DNA from: Paraperlucidibaca sp.
Lineage (GTDB): Bacteria > Pseudomonadota > Gammaproteobacteria > Pseudomonadales > Moraxellaceae
DNA length: 61,583 nt
Direction of reading: 5' to 3'
NCBI GenBank assembly: GCA_018066805.1
Contig: JAGPVX010000017.1
Coordinates: 1 to 61,583 of the forward strand
Shown: piece by piece, positions 1 to 9,193 of the stretch
Numbering within the stretch: the stretch's first letter is position 1
How the letters are laid out: each line of letters begins with the position of its first letter
The notes under the pieces: model-generated
The model's database searches: none
Seen by the model: only the letters and a program-made list of their open reading frames with translations
Told to the model about the DNA's origin: nothing
Program-made: the position numbers and the translations under genes

Positions 1-334
1 CGAACCTGTAACCTACGGCTTAGCTTACCCGCTACGGCTTTCGCCGCCTTGTATTGAACCGATCCCAACCGGGGCAATCCCGGATTCGGTCGGAAATACA
101 CGTTTGTGGTCTGGACTATATCTTCACCATTTCAGGTGGAACACGTATAGTCTCTACGGATCCCCATTGATTGCAAGGTTTCCTCGGGATTGCCATCAGC
201 ATTACCTGTTAAGGTTTCCCCGATACAGTGCGATCCACTTTATGAGTTCCCTTTCCTCATAAAGGCTCCTGTTTGCACATCGCTAGCGATGTGGGCTTAA
301 AGGCCGATGCTCTATCCAGCTGAGCTACGAGCGC
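1..334 (-). tRNA. tRNA-Arg(TCT), split by a group I intron, 3' end outside the window
   Basis: Read on the minus strand, the 5' exon (334 down to 300) gives an acceptor strand GCGCTCG, the D-arm GCTC...GAGC, the anticodon-stem strand TCGGC and loop bases CTT. The 3' exon (23 down to 1) resumes with CTAA, the stem GCCG and the start of the T-arm (ACAGGTTCG). Joining the two exons produces the loop CTTCTAA, so the anticodon is TCT and the tRNA reads AGA/AGG arginine codons. The remaining T-arm and acceptor lie beyond the left edge. The interruption sits between anticodon bases 34 and 35. The gene follows tRNA-Pro in the same orientation and probably shares its promoter at 487-515. Confidence 0.9.
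24..299 (-). ncRNA. Group I self-splicing intron (IC3-like) in tRNA-Arg
   Basis: This 276-nt insert starts after a U (position 300) and ends with a G (position 24), the hallmark ends of a group I intron. Core pieces are visible on the minus strand: P2 as CTTTATGAG (264-256) with CTCATAAAG (246-238); P7 as GACTATA (152-146) with TATAGTC (120-114) inside the typical string AAGATATAGTCC; P8 as CACC/GGTG (138-135/128-125); and GGGGAAACC in the P4/P5 region. The exon CTT can pair with an internal GAG (268-266), as I recall for the cyanobacterial tRNA-Leu(UAA) intron, whose insertion site is also 34|35. An 18-nt perfect palindrome (276-293) extends the P1 loop. No homing-endonuclease ORF fits. The group I identity is secure; the subgroup is inferred from resemblance. 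Confidence 0.9.
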
Positions 335-362
335 TAAGCGCAGTACCAAAGCTTTGAAAAAG

Positions 363-439
363 TGGTCGGGGTAGAGAGATTCGAACTCCCGACATCCTGG
401 TCCCAAACCAGGCGCGCTACCGGACTGCGCTATACCCCG
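363..439 (-). tRNA. tRNA-Pro(TGG)
   Basis: A complete 77-nt cloverleaf is readable on the minus strand: acceptor CGGGGTA with TACCCCG, D-arm GCGC/GCGC, anticodon stem CCTGG/CCAGG around loop TTTGGGA (anticodon TGG), variable ATGTC, T-arm GGGAG-TTCGAAT-CTCTC, discriminator A and encoded CCA. It is the first tRNA after the promoter at 487-515, followed 28 nt later by the split tRNA-Arg. Confidence 0.97.
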
Positions 440-486
440 AACATCGTAAGTAACTTACCAAAAGGCTCGTCGACTTGCGAGGCCGC

Positions 487-515
487 ATATTACGAATCCG
501 CGAGCAGGTCGTCAA
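487..515 (-). promoter_or_regulatory. Sigma-70 promoter of the tRNA operon
   Basis: On the minus strand a -35 TTGACG (515-510) and a -10 TAATAT (492-487) are separated by exactly 17 nt. They are followed by a G/C-rich discriminator (GCGGCC), a feature typical of stringently controlled stable-RNA promoters. The predicted start lies about 40 nt upstream of tRNA-Pro. Confidence 0.75.
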
Positions 516-595
516 CAGGAAAAACTCAAATGCTGGTTCGATTGCTTAAAGTTTCGCCCAAATACGCTTGGCCTTTTATTCTGCCCCGCATTCTC

Positions 596-601
596 TATAA
601 T
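596..601 (+). promoter_or_regulatory. Candidate -10 box for tig
   Basis: A perfect TATAAT lies 76 nt upstream of the tig start codon, but no good -35 hexamer is found at 16-18 nt upstream (a TTGGCC at 568-573 is too far away). It could be a promoter that depends on other contacts. Confidence 0.35.
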
Positions 602-676
602 GCTGTCCCTTGATTTTGCAGTCTTACGCTGCTCGCCCATTTATTTCCCGTGAACCACATAAGTCTTGAGGTTGTC

Positions 677-1984
677 ATGCAAGTCACTGTAGAAACCGTT
701 TCCAATATAGAGCGCCGCGTCAAAGTTGTTGTGCCGGCCACAAAAATTGATCAAGACGTGAGTGCCCGCGTGGCGAAAGCAGCTCGCACCATCCGCATGG
801 ATGGCTTTCGTCCTGGTAAAGTGCCACTTTCAGTAGTGCAAAAGCGCTTTGGCGACTCTATTCGCCAAGAAGCTTTGGGCGAAATTATCCGTGACAGCTT
901 TTATGAAGCCGTGACGCAAGAAAAGCTCAATCCAGCCGGCTACCCCAGCATTGAAGAAGTTAGCGATAAAGCTGGCGAAGACCTGAGCTTCACTGCCCTG
1001 GTCGAAGTTTATCCAGAAATCACTTTAGGCAATTTCGCTGACATCAGCGTTGAGCGTCCAGTGGTTGAAATCAATGATGCCGATATCAATGAAATGATCG
1101 AAAGCCTGCGCAAGCAACGCGCAAGCTTTGAAGACAGCACAGAAGCAGCCGCTGATGGCGATAAAGTGCTAGTCGACTTTGCTGGCAGCATCGATGGTGA
1201 AGCTTTTGATGGCGGCACCTCGAGCAACTTTGAGCTGGTTATCGGCTCAGGCCGTATGATTCCAGGCTTTGAAGATGGCGTTGTTGGTATTAAAGCCGGT
1301 GAAGAGCGCGACATTAACGTGACTTTCCCCGCCGACTACCAAGCTGAAAATCTGCAAGGTAAAGCAGCCGTATTCAAAATCACTGCACACAAAGTGCAAA
1401 AGCAAACACTGCCTGAAATCGACGAGACTTTCCTGAAAGCCTTCGGCGTGACAGAAGGCGGCGAGGCTAAATTGCGTGAAGACGTGACTAAAAACATGGC
1501 TCGTGAACTTAAGCAAGCCGTGAAAAATAAAGTCAAGTCACAGGCCATGGATCAGCTTTTAGCTGCTCACAACGTTGATGCACCAAAAGCCTTAGTGGCC
1601 GGCGAGATTGAGCGTCAGCGTAATGCCATGTTCCAGCAGTTTGGTGGTGCAAGTGCCAAGCTAGACCCAAAAATGCTGCCTGATGACCTGTTCAAAGAAC
1701 AAGCCGAGCGCAGTGTGTCGCTGGGCTTGTTGATCAGCCAAATCATTAAAGACAAAGCGATTGTGGTCGATGCTGAGCGTGTGCGCGCAGTGGTTGCCGA
1801 AGTTGCTGAGTCTTATGAGTCACCAGAAGAAGTCATCAGCTATTACATGGGCAATAAAGAGCAGCTGGCCCAAGTAGAAGCCATGGTTTTGGAAGATCAG
1901 GTAATCGATTGTGTGTTGGCAGAAGCGACAGTGACCGAAGCTGCTGCTAAGTACACCGATGTGGTGCGTCCACAAGGTAAGTAA
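677..1984 (+). CDS. tig: Trigger factor, ribosome-associated chaperone and prolyl isomerase
   Basis: Trigger factor docks at the ribosomal exit tunnel and shelters nascent chains. The 435-residue length is normal for the family. The ribosome-binding signature GFRPGKVP is at residues 43-50, the FKBP-type isomerase domain follows at about 160-245 (GDKVLVDFAGSIDGEAFDGG), and the helical C-terminal domain completes the protein. The ATG at 677 is chosen because the protein begins MQVTVETVSNIERRV like homologues; an in-frame ATG at 650 would add nine residues without support. It heads the tig-clpP-clpX-lon block; long hairpins at 1995-2134 separate it from clpP, so clpP may have partly independent expression. 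Confidence 0.97.
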   Translation: MQVTVETVSNIERRVKVVVPATKIDQDVSARVAKAARTIRMDGFRPGKVPLSVVQKRFGDSIRQEALGEIIRDSFYEAVTQEKLNPAGYPSIEEVSDKAGEDLSFTALVEVYPEITLGNFADISVERPVVEINDADINEMIESLRKQRASFEDSTEAAADGDKVLVDFAGSIDGEAFDGGTSSNFELVIGSGRMIPGFEDGVVGIKAGEERDINVTFPADYQAENLQGKAAVFKITAHKVQKQTLPEIDETFLKAFGVTEGGEAKLREDVTKNMARELKQAVKNKVKSQAMDQLLAAHNVDAPKALVAGEIERQRNAMFQQFGGASAKLDPKMLPDDLFKEQAERSVSLGLLISQIIKDKAIVVDAERVRAVVAEVAESYESPEEVISYYMGNKEQLAQVEAMVLEDQVIDCVLAEATVTEAAAKYTDVVRPQGK

Positions 1985-1994
1985 GTCGTTGGCG

Positions 1995-2050
1995 GCAGCT
2001 TTGCCACACTCCGTGCAACCAAAATTGCACGTTAAGTGTGGCAAAGCTGC
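1995..2050. repeat. Nested long inverted repeat between tig and clpP
   Basis: A perfect 16-bp inverted repeat (1995-2010 with 2035-2050) encloses a second 7-bp one (CGTGCAA 2012-2018 with TTGCACG 2025-2031, loop CCAAAA). Together they form a 56-nt near-continuous hairpin starting 10 nt after the tig stop. No T tract follows, so it is not a classical intrinsic terminator; mRNA 3'-end protection or a dispersed palindromic repeat are alternatives. Confidence 0.7.
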
Positions 2051-2097
2051 ACAAAAACAGGGGCGCGCTGGCCTTGACCTCGCGCCACGCACGACCG

Positions 2098-2134
2098 ACA
2101 CTCCCGATGTATGTCTTTGACTGCTCGGGAGTGT
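2098..2134 (+). terminator. Possible tig terminator or attenuator
   Basis: A 10-bp perfect stem ACACTCCCGA/TCGGGAGTGT with a 17-nt loop is followed by the T-rich TTGTTTGT. The broken T run makes termination likely to be partial, so read-through from tig into clpPX remains possible. Confidence 0.4.
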
Positions 2135-2204
2135 TTGTTTGTGCTCCTGCCCTATAAGCTCCGGCAGTTGTCCTCTTTATTTGATTGTTTAAGGCAGGCT
2201 ATCC

Positions 2205-2828
2205 ATGCGATTTGAACAACCCAGTGCTAATGATATTCGTAACATCGGTTTGATCCCGATGGTTGTTGAGCAATCTGCTCGTGGTGAGCGCGCTTACGAT
2301 ATTTACTCGCGCCTATTACAAGAGCGTGTAATTTTTCTTGTTGGCCCTGTTGAAGACAATATGGCCAATTTGATCGTTGCCCAGATGTTGTTTTTGGAGT
2401 CGGTTAACCCCGATAAAGACATCAATCTCTACATCAATTCGCCAGGCGGCTCGGTCACGGCCGGCATGGCAATTTTCGACACGATGAACTTCATCAAACC
2501 TGATATTTCAACAATTTGTATCGGCCAAGCGGCATCCATGGGTGCGTTTTTGCTTTCCGCCGGTGCCAAAGGTAAGCGTTATGCGCTGCCTAATTCACGC
2601 GTAATGATTCACCAGCCTTTGGGCGGCTTCCAAGGTCAGGCATCAGATATTGCTATTCATGCGCAAGAAATTTTAAAGATCAAACAGCTGCTGAATGAGC
2701 TTTTGGCGCTGCATTCTGGCCAGCCGCTAGAGCGCATTGAGCGTGACACCGATCGTGATAACTTCATGACCGCTGGCGATGCTGTGTCTTATGGTTTGAT
2801 TGACGAAGTGCTCACCAAACGCCCTTAA
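2205..2828 (+). CDS. clpP: ATP-dependent Clp protease proteolytic subunit
   Basis: ClpP forms the tetradecameric serine-protease chamber that degrades substrates fed by ClpX or ClpA, both also encoded in this window. The 207-residue protein carries the catalytic triad Ser111 (GQAASMGA), His136 (VMIHQPLGG) and Asp185, the same numbering as in E. coli. The glycine-rich oxyanion region SPGGSVTAG is at about 79-87. The start ATG is preceded by AAGGCAGG. clpX follows 24 nt downstream, giving a clpPX operon that ends at the terminator near 4170. Confidence 0.98.
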   Translation: MRFEQPSANDIRNIGLIPMVVEQSARGERAYDIYSRLLQERVIFLVGPVEDNMANLIVAQMLFLESVNPDKDINLYINSPGGSVTAGMAIFDTMNFIKPDISTICIGQAASMGAFLLSAGAKGKRYALPNSRVMIHQPLGGFQGQASDIAIHAQEILKIKQLLNELLALHSGQPLERIERDTDRDNFMTAGDAVSYGLIDEVLTKRP

Positions 2829-2852
2829 TTTGCAGCCACTGAGAGAAGTAGC

Positions 2853-4145
2853 ATGACCGAAGAAAAACGCGGCGGTGACAGCAAGTTGCTATTTTGCTCT
2901 TTCTGCGGAAAGAGCCAGCACGAAGTGCGCAAACTCATCGCTGGGCCGTCGGTATATGTCTGCGATGAATGCGTAGACCTGTGCAATGACATTATTCGCG
3001 AAGAAGTCCAAGATAAAAAAGATGAGCAGACTAGTGATCAACTGCCGACTCCGCGCGAGCTAAAAGCCACCCTCGATGACTATGTTATTGGTCAAGACCA
3101 AGCCAAACGTGTGTTGGCGGTAGCGGTTTATAACCACTATAAGCGTCTGCGCGCCGGCATGAAAAAAGTGCAAAACGGTCGCCAAAGCACGGAAGTTGAG
3201 CTGACTAAAAGTAATATTTTGCTGATCGGTCCTACCGGCTCAGGTAAAACACTGCTCGCGCAAACCTTGGCTCGCGTACTCAATGTGCCCTTTACTATGG
3301 CCGATGCCACAACATTGACCGAAGCTGGCTATGTTGGTGAGGATGTCGAAAACATCATCCAAAAACTGCTGCAAAGCTGCGACTACGATGTTGAAAAGGC
3401 GCAGACTGGCATCGTTTATATCGATGAGATCGATAAGATTTCACGTAAAAGTGATAATCCATCAATCACTCGCGATGTTAGCGGTGAAGGCGTGCAACAG
3501 GCTTTGCTGAAGCTGATCGAAGGCACAGTGGCGAGTGTGCCGCCGCAGGGTGGCCGTAAGCATCCGCAGCAAGAGTTTTTGCAGGTTGATACGTCTAACA
3601 TCCTTTTCATTGTTGGTGGCGCGTTTGCCGGCCTCGATAAAGTTATTCAGCAGCGTTCCGAGCCAGGCGGCATTGGTTTTAATGCGCTGGTGAAAGGCCA
3701 ATCGAAAACCCCAAGCATTGGCGAGTTGTTTAAGTCGGTATCACCAGAGGACTTAGTGAAATTTGGTTTGATTCCTGAGTTTGTCGGTCGCTTGCCTGTC
3801 ATCGCCACGTTAGGCGAGCTTGATGAGTCGGCGCTGGTGCAAATTTTGACTGAACCGAAAAACGCACTCACTAAGCAGTACGCCAAACTGCTAGAGATGG
3901 AGGGAGCGCAATTAGAGTTCCGTCCTGAAGCACTGAAAGCGATTGCTGCTAAAGCCTTGGCACGTAAAACTGGCGCTCGTGGTCTGCGCTCGATTCTTGA
4001 GGGCATCTTGCTCGACACTATGTTTGAGTTGCCTTCGCTGGAAGGCGTGAGCAAAGTGCTCATCGATGAAAAAGTAGTGCAGGGTGAAACTGAGCCGCTA
4101 TTGGTTTATGACAATATCGAGACAGCCCGTGTGATGCCCGAGTAA
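2853..4145 (+). CDS. clpX: ClpX AAA+ unfoldase
   Basis: ClpX recognises tagged or damaged proteins, unfolds them with ATP and passes them to ClpP. An N-terminal zinc-binding domain shows Cys15, Cys18, Cys37 and Cys40. Walker A GPTGSGKT is at 126-133, the pore loop GYVG at 159-162, Walker B ending IDEIDK near 190, and the ClpP-docking IGF loop at 274-276. The length (430 aa) is typical. It is the last gene of the clpPX unit, closed by a strong intrinsic terminator just downstream. Confidence 0.98.
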   Translation: MTEEKRGGDSKLLFCSFCGKSQHEVRKLIAGPSVYVCDECVDLCNDIIREEVQDKKDEQTSDQLPTPRELKATLDDYVIGQDQAKRVLAVAVYNHYKRLRAGMKKVQNGRQSTEVELTKSNILLIGPTGSGKTLLAQTLARVLNVPFTMADATTLTEAGYVGEDVENIIQKLLQSCDYDVEKAQTGIVYIDEIDKISRKSDNPSITRDVSGEGVQQALLKLIEGTVASVPPQGGRKHPQQEFLQVDTSNILFIVGGAFAGLDKVIQQRSEPGGIGFNALVKGQSKTPSIGELFKSVSPEDLVKFGLIPEFVGRLPVIATLGELDESALVQILTEPKNALTKQYAKLLEMEGAQLEFRPEALKAIAAKALARKTGARGLRSILEGILLDTMFELPSLEGVSKVLIDEKVVQGETEPLLVYDNIETARVMPE

Positions 4146-4163
4146 TTCCGAGCAAATATGGTT

Positions 4164-4191
4164 AAAAAAGGGGCATTCGCCCCTTTTTTTT
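4164..4191 (+). terminator. Intrinsic terminator of clpX
   Basis: The stem GGGGC/GCCCC (4170-4174/4179-4183) has loop ATTC, is flanked by an A run and is followed by eight T residues. It lies 18 nt after the clpX stop codon and separates clpPX from the separately controlled lon. Confidence 0.95.
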
Positions 4192-4221
4192 GCCATTTTT
4201 TCGTAATTCTGCAATGTCCAC

Positions 4222-4251
4222 CTTGTAATTCACATCACTACACCCCCATAA
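4222..4251 (+). promoter_or_regulatory. Sigma-32 (heat-shock) type promoter of lon
   Basis: CTTGTAA (4222-4228) and CCCCATAA (4244-4251) with a 15-nt spacer match the RpoH consensus CTTGAAA / CCCCAT closely. The box ends 46 nt before the lon ATG, a plausible leader length. Lon is a classic heat-shock gene. Confidence 0.65.
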
Positions 4252-4297
4252 AGTAAGCATTAGATTAGTGTCTGCTTGACTGCATTGGGAGCATTTC

Positions 4298-6694
4298 ATG
4301 GCCGCAAAAAAACTGCATTTACCGTTGTTGCCGTTGCGCGACGTGGTGATTTATCCGCACATGGTAATTCCTTTGTTTGTTGGTCGTGAGCGCTCGATTG
4401 CCGCGCTTGATCAGGCTATGGCCACAGACAAACATATATTTTTAGTATCTCAGCGTGATGCTGGCGAAGACGATCCTGATCAGGATGGTCTGTATTCGAT
4501 TGGCACGATAGCGAATATTTTACAGCTGCTTAAGCTGCCGGATGGCACGATCAAGGTGCTTGTTGAGGGTCAGCGTCGCGGCCAGCTGCTGTCATTATCT
4601 GAAAATGAAGATGCGTATATCGCGCAGGTCGCGGAAGTACAGAAAGACGAGCTTACTAAACAAGACTCTGAAATCTTAGTCCGCACTTTGCTCAACCAGT
4701 TTGACCAATACGTAAAATTATCGAAAAAAGTCGCTAATGAAGTGCTGACCTCTGTGGCTGGCATCGATGATCCTAGTCGCTTAGCAGACACCATTGCTGC
4801 GCACTTGACGCTGCGCTTGGAAGAGAAGCAGGCCATCTTAGACATCCTGCCAGTGCAGCAGCGTGTTGAGCACCTGATGGCGCAGATGGAGTCGGAAATC
4901 GACATCCTCAAGGTTGAGAAGCGTATTCGTGGCCGCGTTAAGAAGCAGATGGAAAAAAGCCAGCGCGAGTATTATTTGAATGAGCAAATCAAAGCCATTC
5001 AAAAAGAGCTCGGTGACTTGGGCGAGAGTGAAGATGAGCTGAGCGAAGTAGAGCAGCGCATCATCAAGGCTGGCTTGCCTGCTGAAGCGCGCAAAAAAGT
5101 CGATGGTGAGTTGCGCAAATTGCGCCAAATGTCGCCGATGTCGGCTGAAGCCACGGTCGTGCGCAGCTATATCGACTGGATGCTTGGGGTGCCGTGGAAG
5201 AAGCGCAACCGAGTACGTATTGATCTCAAGGAAGCTCGTGATATTTTAGACGCTGATCACTTCGGACTTGAGGAAGTGAAAGATCGTATCCTTGAGTATC
5301 TTGCCGTGCAGTCGCGCGTTAAGCAGCTCAATGGCGCGGTGCTGTGCTTGGTTGGCCCGCCTGGCGTTGGTAAAACCTCATTAGGCCAATCGATCGCGAA
5401 AGCGACGAACCGCCAGTTCGTGCGCATGGCCTTGGGCGGCGTGCGTGATGAGGCCGAAATTCGTGGCCACCGCCGCACGTATATCGGCTCCATGCCGGGC
5501 AAGCTCATCCAGAAAATATCAAAAGTTGGTGTTCGTAACCCACTGTTCTTGCTTGATGAAATTGACAAGATGGCCTCGGACATGCGCGGCGATCCATCAT
5601 CAGCGCTGCTTGAAGTGTTAGATCCAGAGCAGAACAAAGCTTTTAACGATCACTATCTCGAAGTCGACTATGACTTATCGGAAGTGATGTTTTTGTGCAC
5701 GGCAAACTCGATGGATATCCCCGCGCCTTTACTAGATCGTATGGAAATTATTCGTCTGCCGGGCTACACCGAAGATGAAAAAGTCGCTATTGCTCGCCAA
5801 TATTTAGTACCTAAGCAGCTCATAGCATCTGGCCTGAAAGACTCTGAGTTGGTCATTGAAGAGTCGGCATGTCGCGATATCGTGCGCTATTACACGCGTG
5901 AGGCGGGTGTGCGTGCGCTTGATCGTGAAATTGCCAAGCTTTGCCGCAAGGTCGTGAAGTCGCTGGTCATGGGCACGCACAGCGGCAAGCTCACGCTAGG
6001 AGCCGAGCAGCTCGAAGATTATCTCGGCGTGCATAAATTCAATTACGGTAAAGCTGAGGCCGAGAATCAGGTCGGCCAAGTCACTGGCTTGGCATGGACT
6101 CAAGTTGGCGGCGAGCTGCTGACCATCGAGGCTATCGCCGTGCCTGGAAAAGGTGGCCAGCTGATGACAGGTTCTTTGGGTGATGTCATGCAGGAATCGA
6201 TTCGTGCTGCGAGCACCGTAGTACGTTCACGTTCGCGTGTGCTTGGAATCAGCGCTGAACTGTTTGAGAAGCGTGATATTCACATCCATATGCCTGAGGG
6301 CGCGACGCCAAAAGATGGTCCGAGCGCAGGCATTGGCATGTGTACCGCACTTGCCTCAGTACTCACTGGCATCCCTGTGCGTGCTGACGTAGCAATGACC
6401 GGCGAAATCACTTTGCGTGGTCAGGTATTGCCCATTGGTGGCTTGAAAGAGAAGTTGCTTGCGGCGCATCGCGGTGGTGTACGTACGGTCATTATTCCAG
6501 AGGAAAATGCCCGAGACTTGAAGGAAATCCCCGACAATGTGAAGGCTGCATTGGAGATCATAACGGTTAAATGGATCGATGAAGTTTTAGCGATTGCGCT
6601 AACTCAGCCGCCAATTCCTCTCACCGAAGAAGCTTATGCTGCAGGCTTGGCACAGGTCGAAAAACGTGAATTACCTGCGGCCAGTCGTCATTGA
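4298..6694 (+). CDS. lon: Lon ATP-dependent protease
   Basis: Lon degrades misfolded and short-lived regulatory proteins in the cytoplasm. The protein (798 aa) has the N-terminal substrate-binding region, a central coiled region, an AAA+ module with Walker A GPPGVGKT near residue 353 and Walker B FLLDEIDK, and the C-terminal protease domain with the Ser676 (PKDGPSAG) and Lys719 (GGLKEK) dyad. The Ser-Lys spacing of 43 equals that of E. coli Lon. GGGAG precedes the ATG. The gene lies between its own heat-shock-like promoter and hupB. Confidence 0.98.
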   Translation: MAAKKLHLPLLPLRDVVIYPHMVIPLFVGRERSIAALDQAMATDKHIFLVSQRDAGEDDPDQDGLYSIGTIANILQLLKLPDGTIKVLVEGQRRGQLLSLSENEDAYIAQVAEVQKDELTKQDSEILVRTLLNQFDQYVKLSKKVANEVLTSVAGIDDPSRLADTIAAHLTLRLEEKQAILDILPVQQRVEHLMAQMESEIDILKVEKRIRGRVKKQMEKSQREYYLNEQIKAIQKELGDLGESEDELSEVEQRIIKAGLPAEARKKVDGELRKLRQMSPMSAEATVVRSYIDWMLGVPWKKRNRVRIDLKEARDILDADHFGLEEVKDRILEYLAVQSRVKQLNGAVLCLVGPPGVGKTSLGQSIAKATNRQFVRMALGGVRDEAEIRGHRRTYIGSMPGKLIQKISKVGVRNPLFLLDEIDKMASDMRGDPSSALLEVLDPEQNKAFNDHYLEVDYDLSEVMFLCTANSMDIPAPLLDRMEIIRLPGYTEDEKVAIARQYLVPKQLIASGLKDSELVIEESACRDIVRYYTREAGVRALDREIAKLCRKVVKSLVMGTHSGKLTLGAEQLEDYLGVHKFNYGKAEAENQVGQVTGLAWTQVGGELLTIEAIAVPGKGGQLMTGSLGDVMQESIRAASTVVRSRSRVLGISAELFEKRDIHIHMPEGATPKDGPSAGIGMCTALASVLTGIPVRADVAMTGEITLRGQVLPIGGLKEKLLAAHRGGVRTVIIPEENARDLKEIPDNVKAALEIITVKWIDEVLAIALTQPPIPLTEEAYAAGLAQVEKRELPAASRH

Positions 6695-6748
6695 TGGTCG
6701 CTAAACGCACTTTTTTCGGATTCTTATCGGCATTTCAGCGAGTTTCAC

Positions 6749-6777
6749 TTGACCCTGCCGACAAGGGCGTTTAAAAA
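6749..6777 (+). promoter_or_regulatory. Candidate sigma-70 promoter of hupB
   Basis: TTGACC (6749-6754) and TAAAAA (6772-6777) are spaced by 17 nt and lie about 90 nt upstream of the hupB start codon. Confidence 0.45.
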
Positions 6778-6865
6778 TCGTTGCACTTGAGCAAGTCGCA
6801 TTGTTTGCTCGCGTAAGCTAAAAACCACAACAAAGAATTTTCGTTATCGTTAAAGGGGACATCCT

Positions 6866-7141
6866 GTGAATAAGTCTGAACTAATCGACCGCATTGCCGA
6901 AGCTGCTAACTTGACCAAAGCAGACGCTGGCCGTGCCCTTGATGCCACCGTAGGCGCTGTGACTGCAGCGCTGAAATCTGGCGACGCCGTGACCTTGGTT
7001 GGCTTTGGTACATTCGCTGTTAAAGAGCGTGCTGCACGTACTGGCCGTAACCCACAGACCGGCAAAGAAATCCAAATTTCTGCGTCAAAAACACCATCAT
7101 TCAAAGCTGGCAAAAGCTTGAAAGATGCAGTGAATAGCTGA
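6866..7141 (+). CDS. hupB: DNA-binding protein HU, beta-type
   Basis: HU bends and compacts DNA as a dimer. The 91-residue protein begins [20 protein letters not shown] and carries the beta-arm motif [12 protein letters not shown], both diagnostic of HU. Translation is read from GTG at 6866, preceded by the strong Shine-Dalgarno AAAGGGG eight to fourteen bases upstream. As in many gammaproteobacteria it sits directly after lon and before ppiD. It is bounded by its own candidate promoter and a strong terminator, so it is likely a monocistronic highly expressed gene. Confidence 0.97.
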   Translation: MNKSELIDRIAEAANLTKADAGRALDATVGAVTAALKSGDAVTLVGFGTFAVKERAARTGRNPQTGKEIQISASKTPSFKAGKSLKDAVNS

Positions 7142-7169
7142 GTTTTATAAGCTGTACTGTGTTACCCGA

Positions 7170-7197
7170 AAGCGCGCCCTAGTCGGCGCGCTTTTTT
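7170..7197 (+). terminator. Intrinsic terminator of hupB
   Basis: The stem AAGCGCGCC/GGCGCGCTT (7170-7178/7185-7193) has a 6-nt loop and is followed by a run of T residues, 28 nt after the hupB stop. Confidence 0.93.
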
Positions 7198-7237
7198 CTT
7201 GAAGCCCTCAGTGGCGTAGTAGAGGCATGACACTTCA

Positions 7238-9130
7238 ATGGATGCGTTTCGTAATATGGTACGTGGCTGGCTTGGCCGGTTCTTCTTAGTACTGATCTCT
7301 ATCCCCTTTGTTTTCTTTGGCGTTGAAACCTACTTTGGTGGCGGCGCTGAACCCAGTGTGGCGGAAGTCGCTGGTGAACCCATCACTCAGCGTTTACTCG
7401 ATCGCGCTGTGGAAAATCAGCGCCAACAGCTTATGGCGCGCTTAGGCCCCGATGCAGTGCTGACTTCGCAGCAGCAAGCTGAGCTCCGCACAAAAGTATT
7501 AGATAGCCTGGTGCAGCGTGAGCTACTACTGAAATCGGCCTCCGATGCTGGCTACCAAGTATCTGACGAGTCTGTGCAAGAGCTGATTCGTGCCACGCCA
7601 GCATTTCAAGATAATGGCCAGTTTTCGGGCGAGCGCTATATTCGCGTGTTGTCGCAAATTGGCGAAACGCCAGCGACATTCCCTACGCGCGCGCGTCAAG
7701 AAATTTTGGTTTCACAGCAAGTCTCATCATGGCTACAGAGTAGCTTTGTGACGAGCACTGAGCTTGATGCCATGACGCGCCTAGATAGCCAATCACGCAA
7801 TGTGCGCTACGCTGAAATTCCAGCTAGTCGTTTTCTTGCAGAAGCTAGCGTGAGTGATGCTGAAATCAGCCAAGCTTATGCAAAGGCCTCGACGCGCTTT
7901 CATCAGCCTGAGCGTGTAGCAATTAACTACATCACCTTAGAGCGCTCTAAGTACTTGGCCGATGCCAAAGTCACGCCTGAGGCTGTTAAAGCTCGCTATG
8001 ACCAGCGTGTGGCGGCTATGGGCGGTGCTGAGCAGCGCCAAGCCTCACATATTCTCATCACAGTTGATGATAAGACGAACGATGCCGAAGCTAAGAAGCA
8101 GATTGACGCCATTGCGGCTGAGTTAAAAACCGGTGCAGATTTCGCTACTATTGCGAAGGCTCAGTCGAAAGATCCTGGCTCTGCAGCGCAAGGTGGCGAC
8201 CTAGGTTTTGCAGGCAAAGGCATGTTTGTTCCTGAGTTTGAGGAAGCCCTGTTTGCATTAAAAACTGCAGGTGAAGTATCGCCAGTGGTGAAAACGCCGT
8301 TTGGTTATCACATCATCAAGCTCACTGCAGTGCGTGCTGAAACGCCACCAAGCTTTGCATCGCTTGAACAAACGTTGACCGATGAAGTGCGCCAAGCCGA
8401 AGCAGATGATGCCTACATCAAAGCGGTTGAAAGCTTAGACGCTAAAGTTTATGAAGCGGCTGATCTTACAGAACCTGCAAAAGTTGCCGGCTTAAGCATT
8501 GCCCAATCGCCTTTGTTTAACCGCCAAGGTGGTGAGGGTATATTGGCTGAGCGTAAAGTTGTTGAGGCTGCATTTAACGACGAGCAAACCAAAGAGCGTC
8601 GTAATTCAGTTGCTATCACGCTGAACGATGGCCGCACCGTATGGTTGCATGTATCGCAATATATTCCTGCGCGCAAACAGCCTTTGAATGAAGTCAAAGC
8701 TGTGCTCACAGAGGAGCTGCGTACAGAAAAAGCATTGGCGAAGGCAATGGAGCAGGCACAAGCGTTGGTTAAGCGCAGTGCCAGTGAACCTGAGGCTGCA
8801 TGGCTTGCGAGTGCTAATGTAAATCTGCAATCGGCCGGTGGCTTGACGCGCGTTGATCGCCAAGTGAAGCCTGAGTTGCTGAATGCAATTTTCCGTGCGC
8901 CGGTGCCGAATAAAGGTGCTTTGCAATGGGCTGCATATAAGCTTGGCGATAGCGTTGCCTTGGTGCAGGTGACTTCGGTGAGTGCGAAGCCAGCACTGGC
9001 AGGCCCTGAGCGTCAGGTAACGCAAGGTTTGCTAGCGCAAAACCAAGGCCAGCAAGAGCTACAAGATACACTGGCGTTATTGCGTGAAGAAACTAAGGTG
9101 ACGATTAAGCCTACTGCTTCTGCTCAATAA
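7238..9130 (+). CDS. ppiD: PpiD-type periplasmic peptidyl-prolyl isomerase/chaperone
   Basis: PpiD is an inner-membrane-anchored chaperone that meets proteins leaving the Sec translocon. The 630-residue protein has a short cytoplasmic start, one membrane segment at about 12-32 (FFLVLISIPFVFFGVETYFG), a SurA-like N-terminal helical region, a parvulin isomerase domain at about 265-360 (RQASHILITVDD ... GYHIIKL) and a long C-terminal region. Its position after hupB matches E. coli and Pseudomonas. A bidirectional terminator follows. Confidence 0.95.
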   Translation: MDAFRNMVRGWLGRFFLVLISIPFVFFGVETYFGGGAEPSVAEVAGEPITQRLLDRAVENQRQQLMARLGPDAVLTSQQQAELRTKVLDSLVQRELLLKSASDAGYQVSDESVQELIRATPAFQDNGQFSGERYIRVLSQIGETPATFPTRARQEILVSQQVSSWLQSSFVTSTELDAMTRLDSQSRNVRYAEIPASRFLAEASVSDAEISQAYAKASTRFHQPERVAINYITLERSKYLADAKVTPEAVKARYDQRVAAMGGAEQRQASHILITVDDKTNDAEAKKQIDAIAAELKTGADFATIAKAQSKDPGSAAQGGDLGFAGKGMFVPEFEEALFALKTAGEVSPVVKTPFGYHIIKLTAVRAETPPSFASLEQTLTDEVRQAEADDAYIKAVESLDAKVYEAADLTEPAKVAGLSIAQSPLFNRQGGEGILAERKVVEAAFNDEQTKERRNSVAITLNDGRTVWLHVSQYIPARKQPLNEVKAVLTEELRTEKALAKAMEQAQALVKRSASEPEAAWLASANVNLQSAGGLTRVDRQVKPELLNAIFRAPVPNKGALQWAAYKLGDSVALVQVTSVSAKPALAGPERQVTQGLLAQNQGQQELQDTLALLREETKVTIKPTASAQ

Positions 9131-9150
9131 TTCGAATGTGTTGCTGACAT

Positions 9151-9180
9151 AAAAAAGCCCGCTGATGTGCGGGCTTTTTT
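9151..9180. terminator. Bidirectional terminator between ppiD and fabI
   Basis: AAAAAAGCCCGC (9151-9162) pairs with GCGGGCTTTTTT (9169-9180) over a 6-nt loop. The A run on one side and T run on the other let it serve both the plus-strand ppiD and the minus-strand fabI. Confidence 0.95.
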
Positions 9181-9193
9181 ATGTCTTAGCTAT

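Noticed and set aside
362..613. 83-codon plus-strand ORF beginning MVGVERFELPTSW
   Set aside because: It is the antisense translation of tRNA-Pro, a well-known false gene pattern, and continues into promoter DNA.
1995..2050. Copy of the 68-bp palindrome family found at 42062-42254
   Set aside because: Stem lengths and loop differ and the shared loop sequence is missing.
3647..4063. 138-codon minus-strand ORF inside clpX
   Set aside because: Shadow of the conserved clpX frame with low-complexity Ser-rich translation and no ribosome-binding site.
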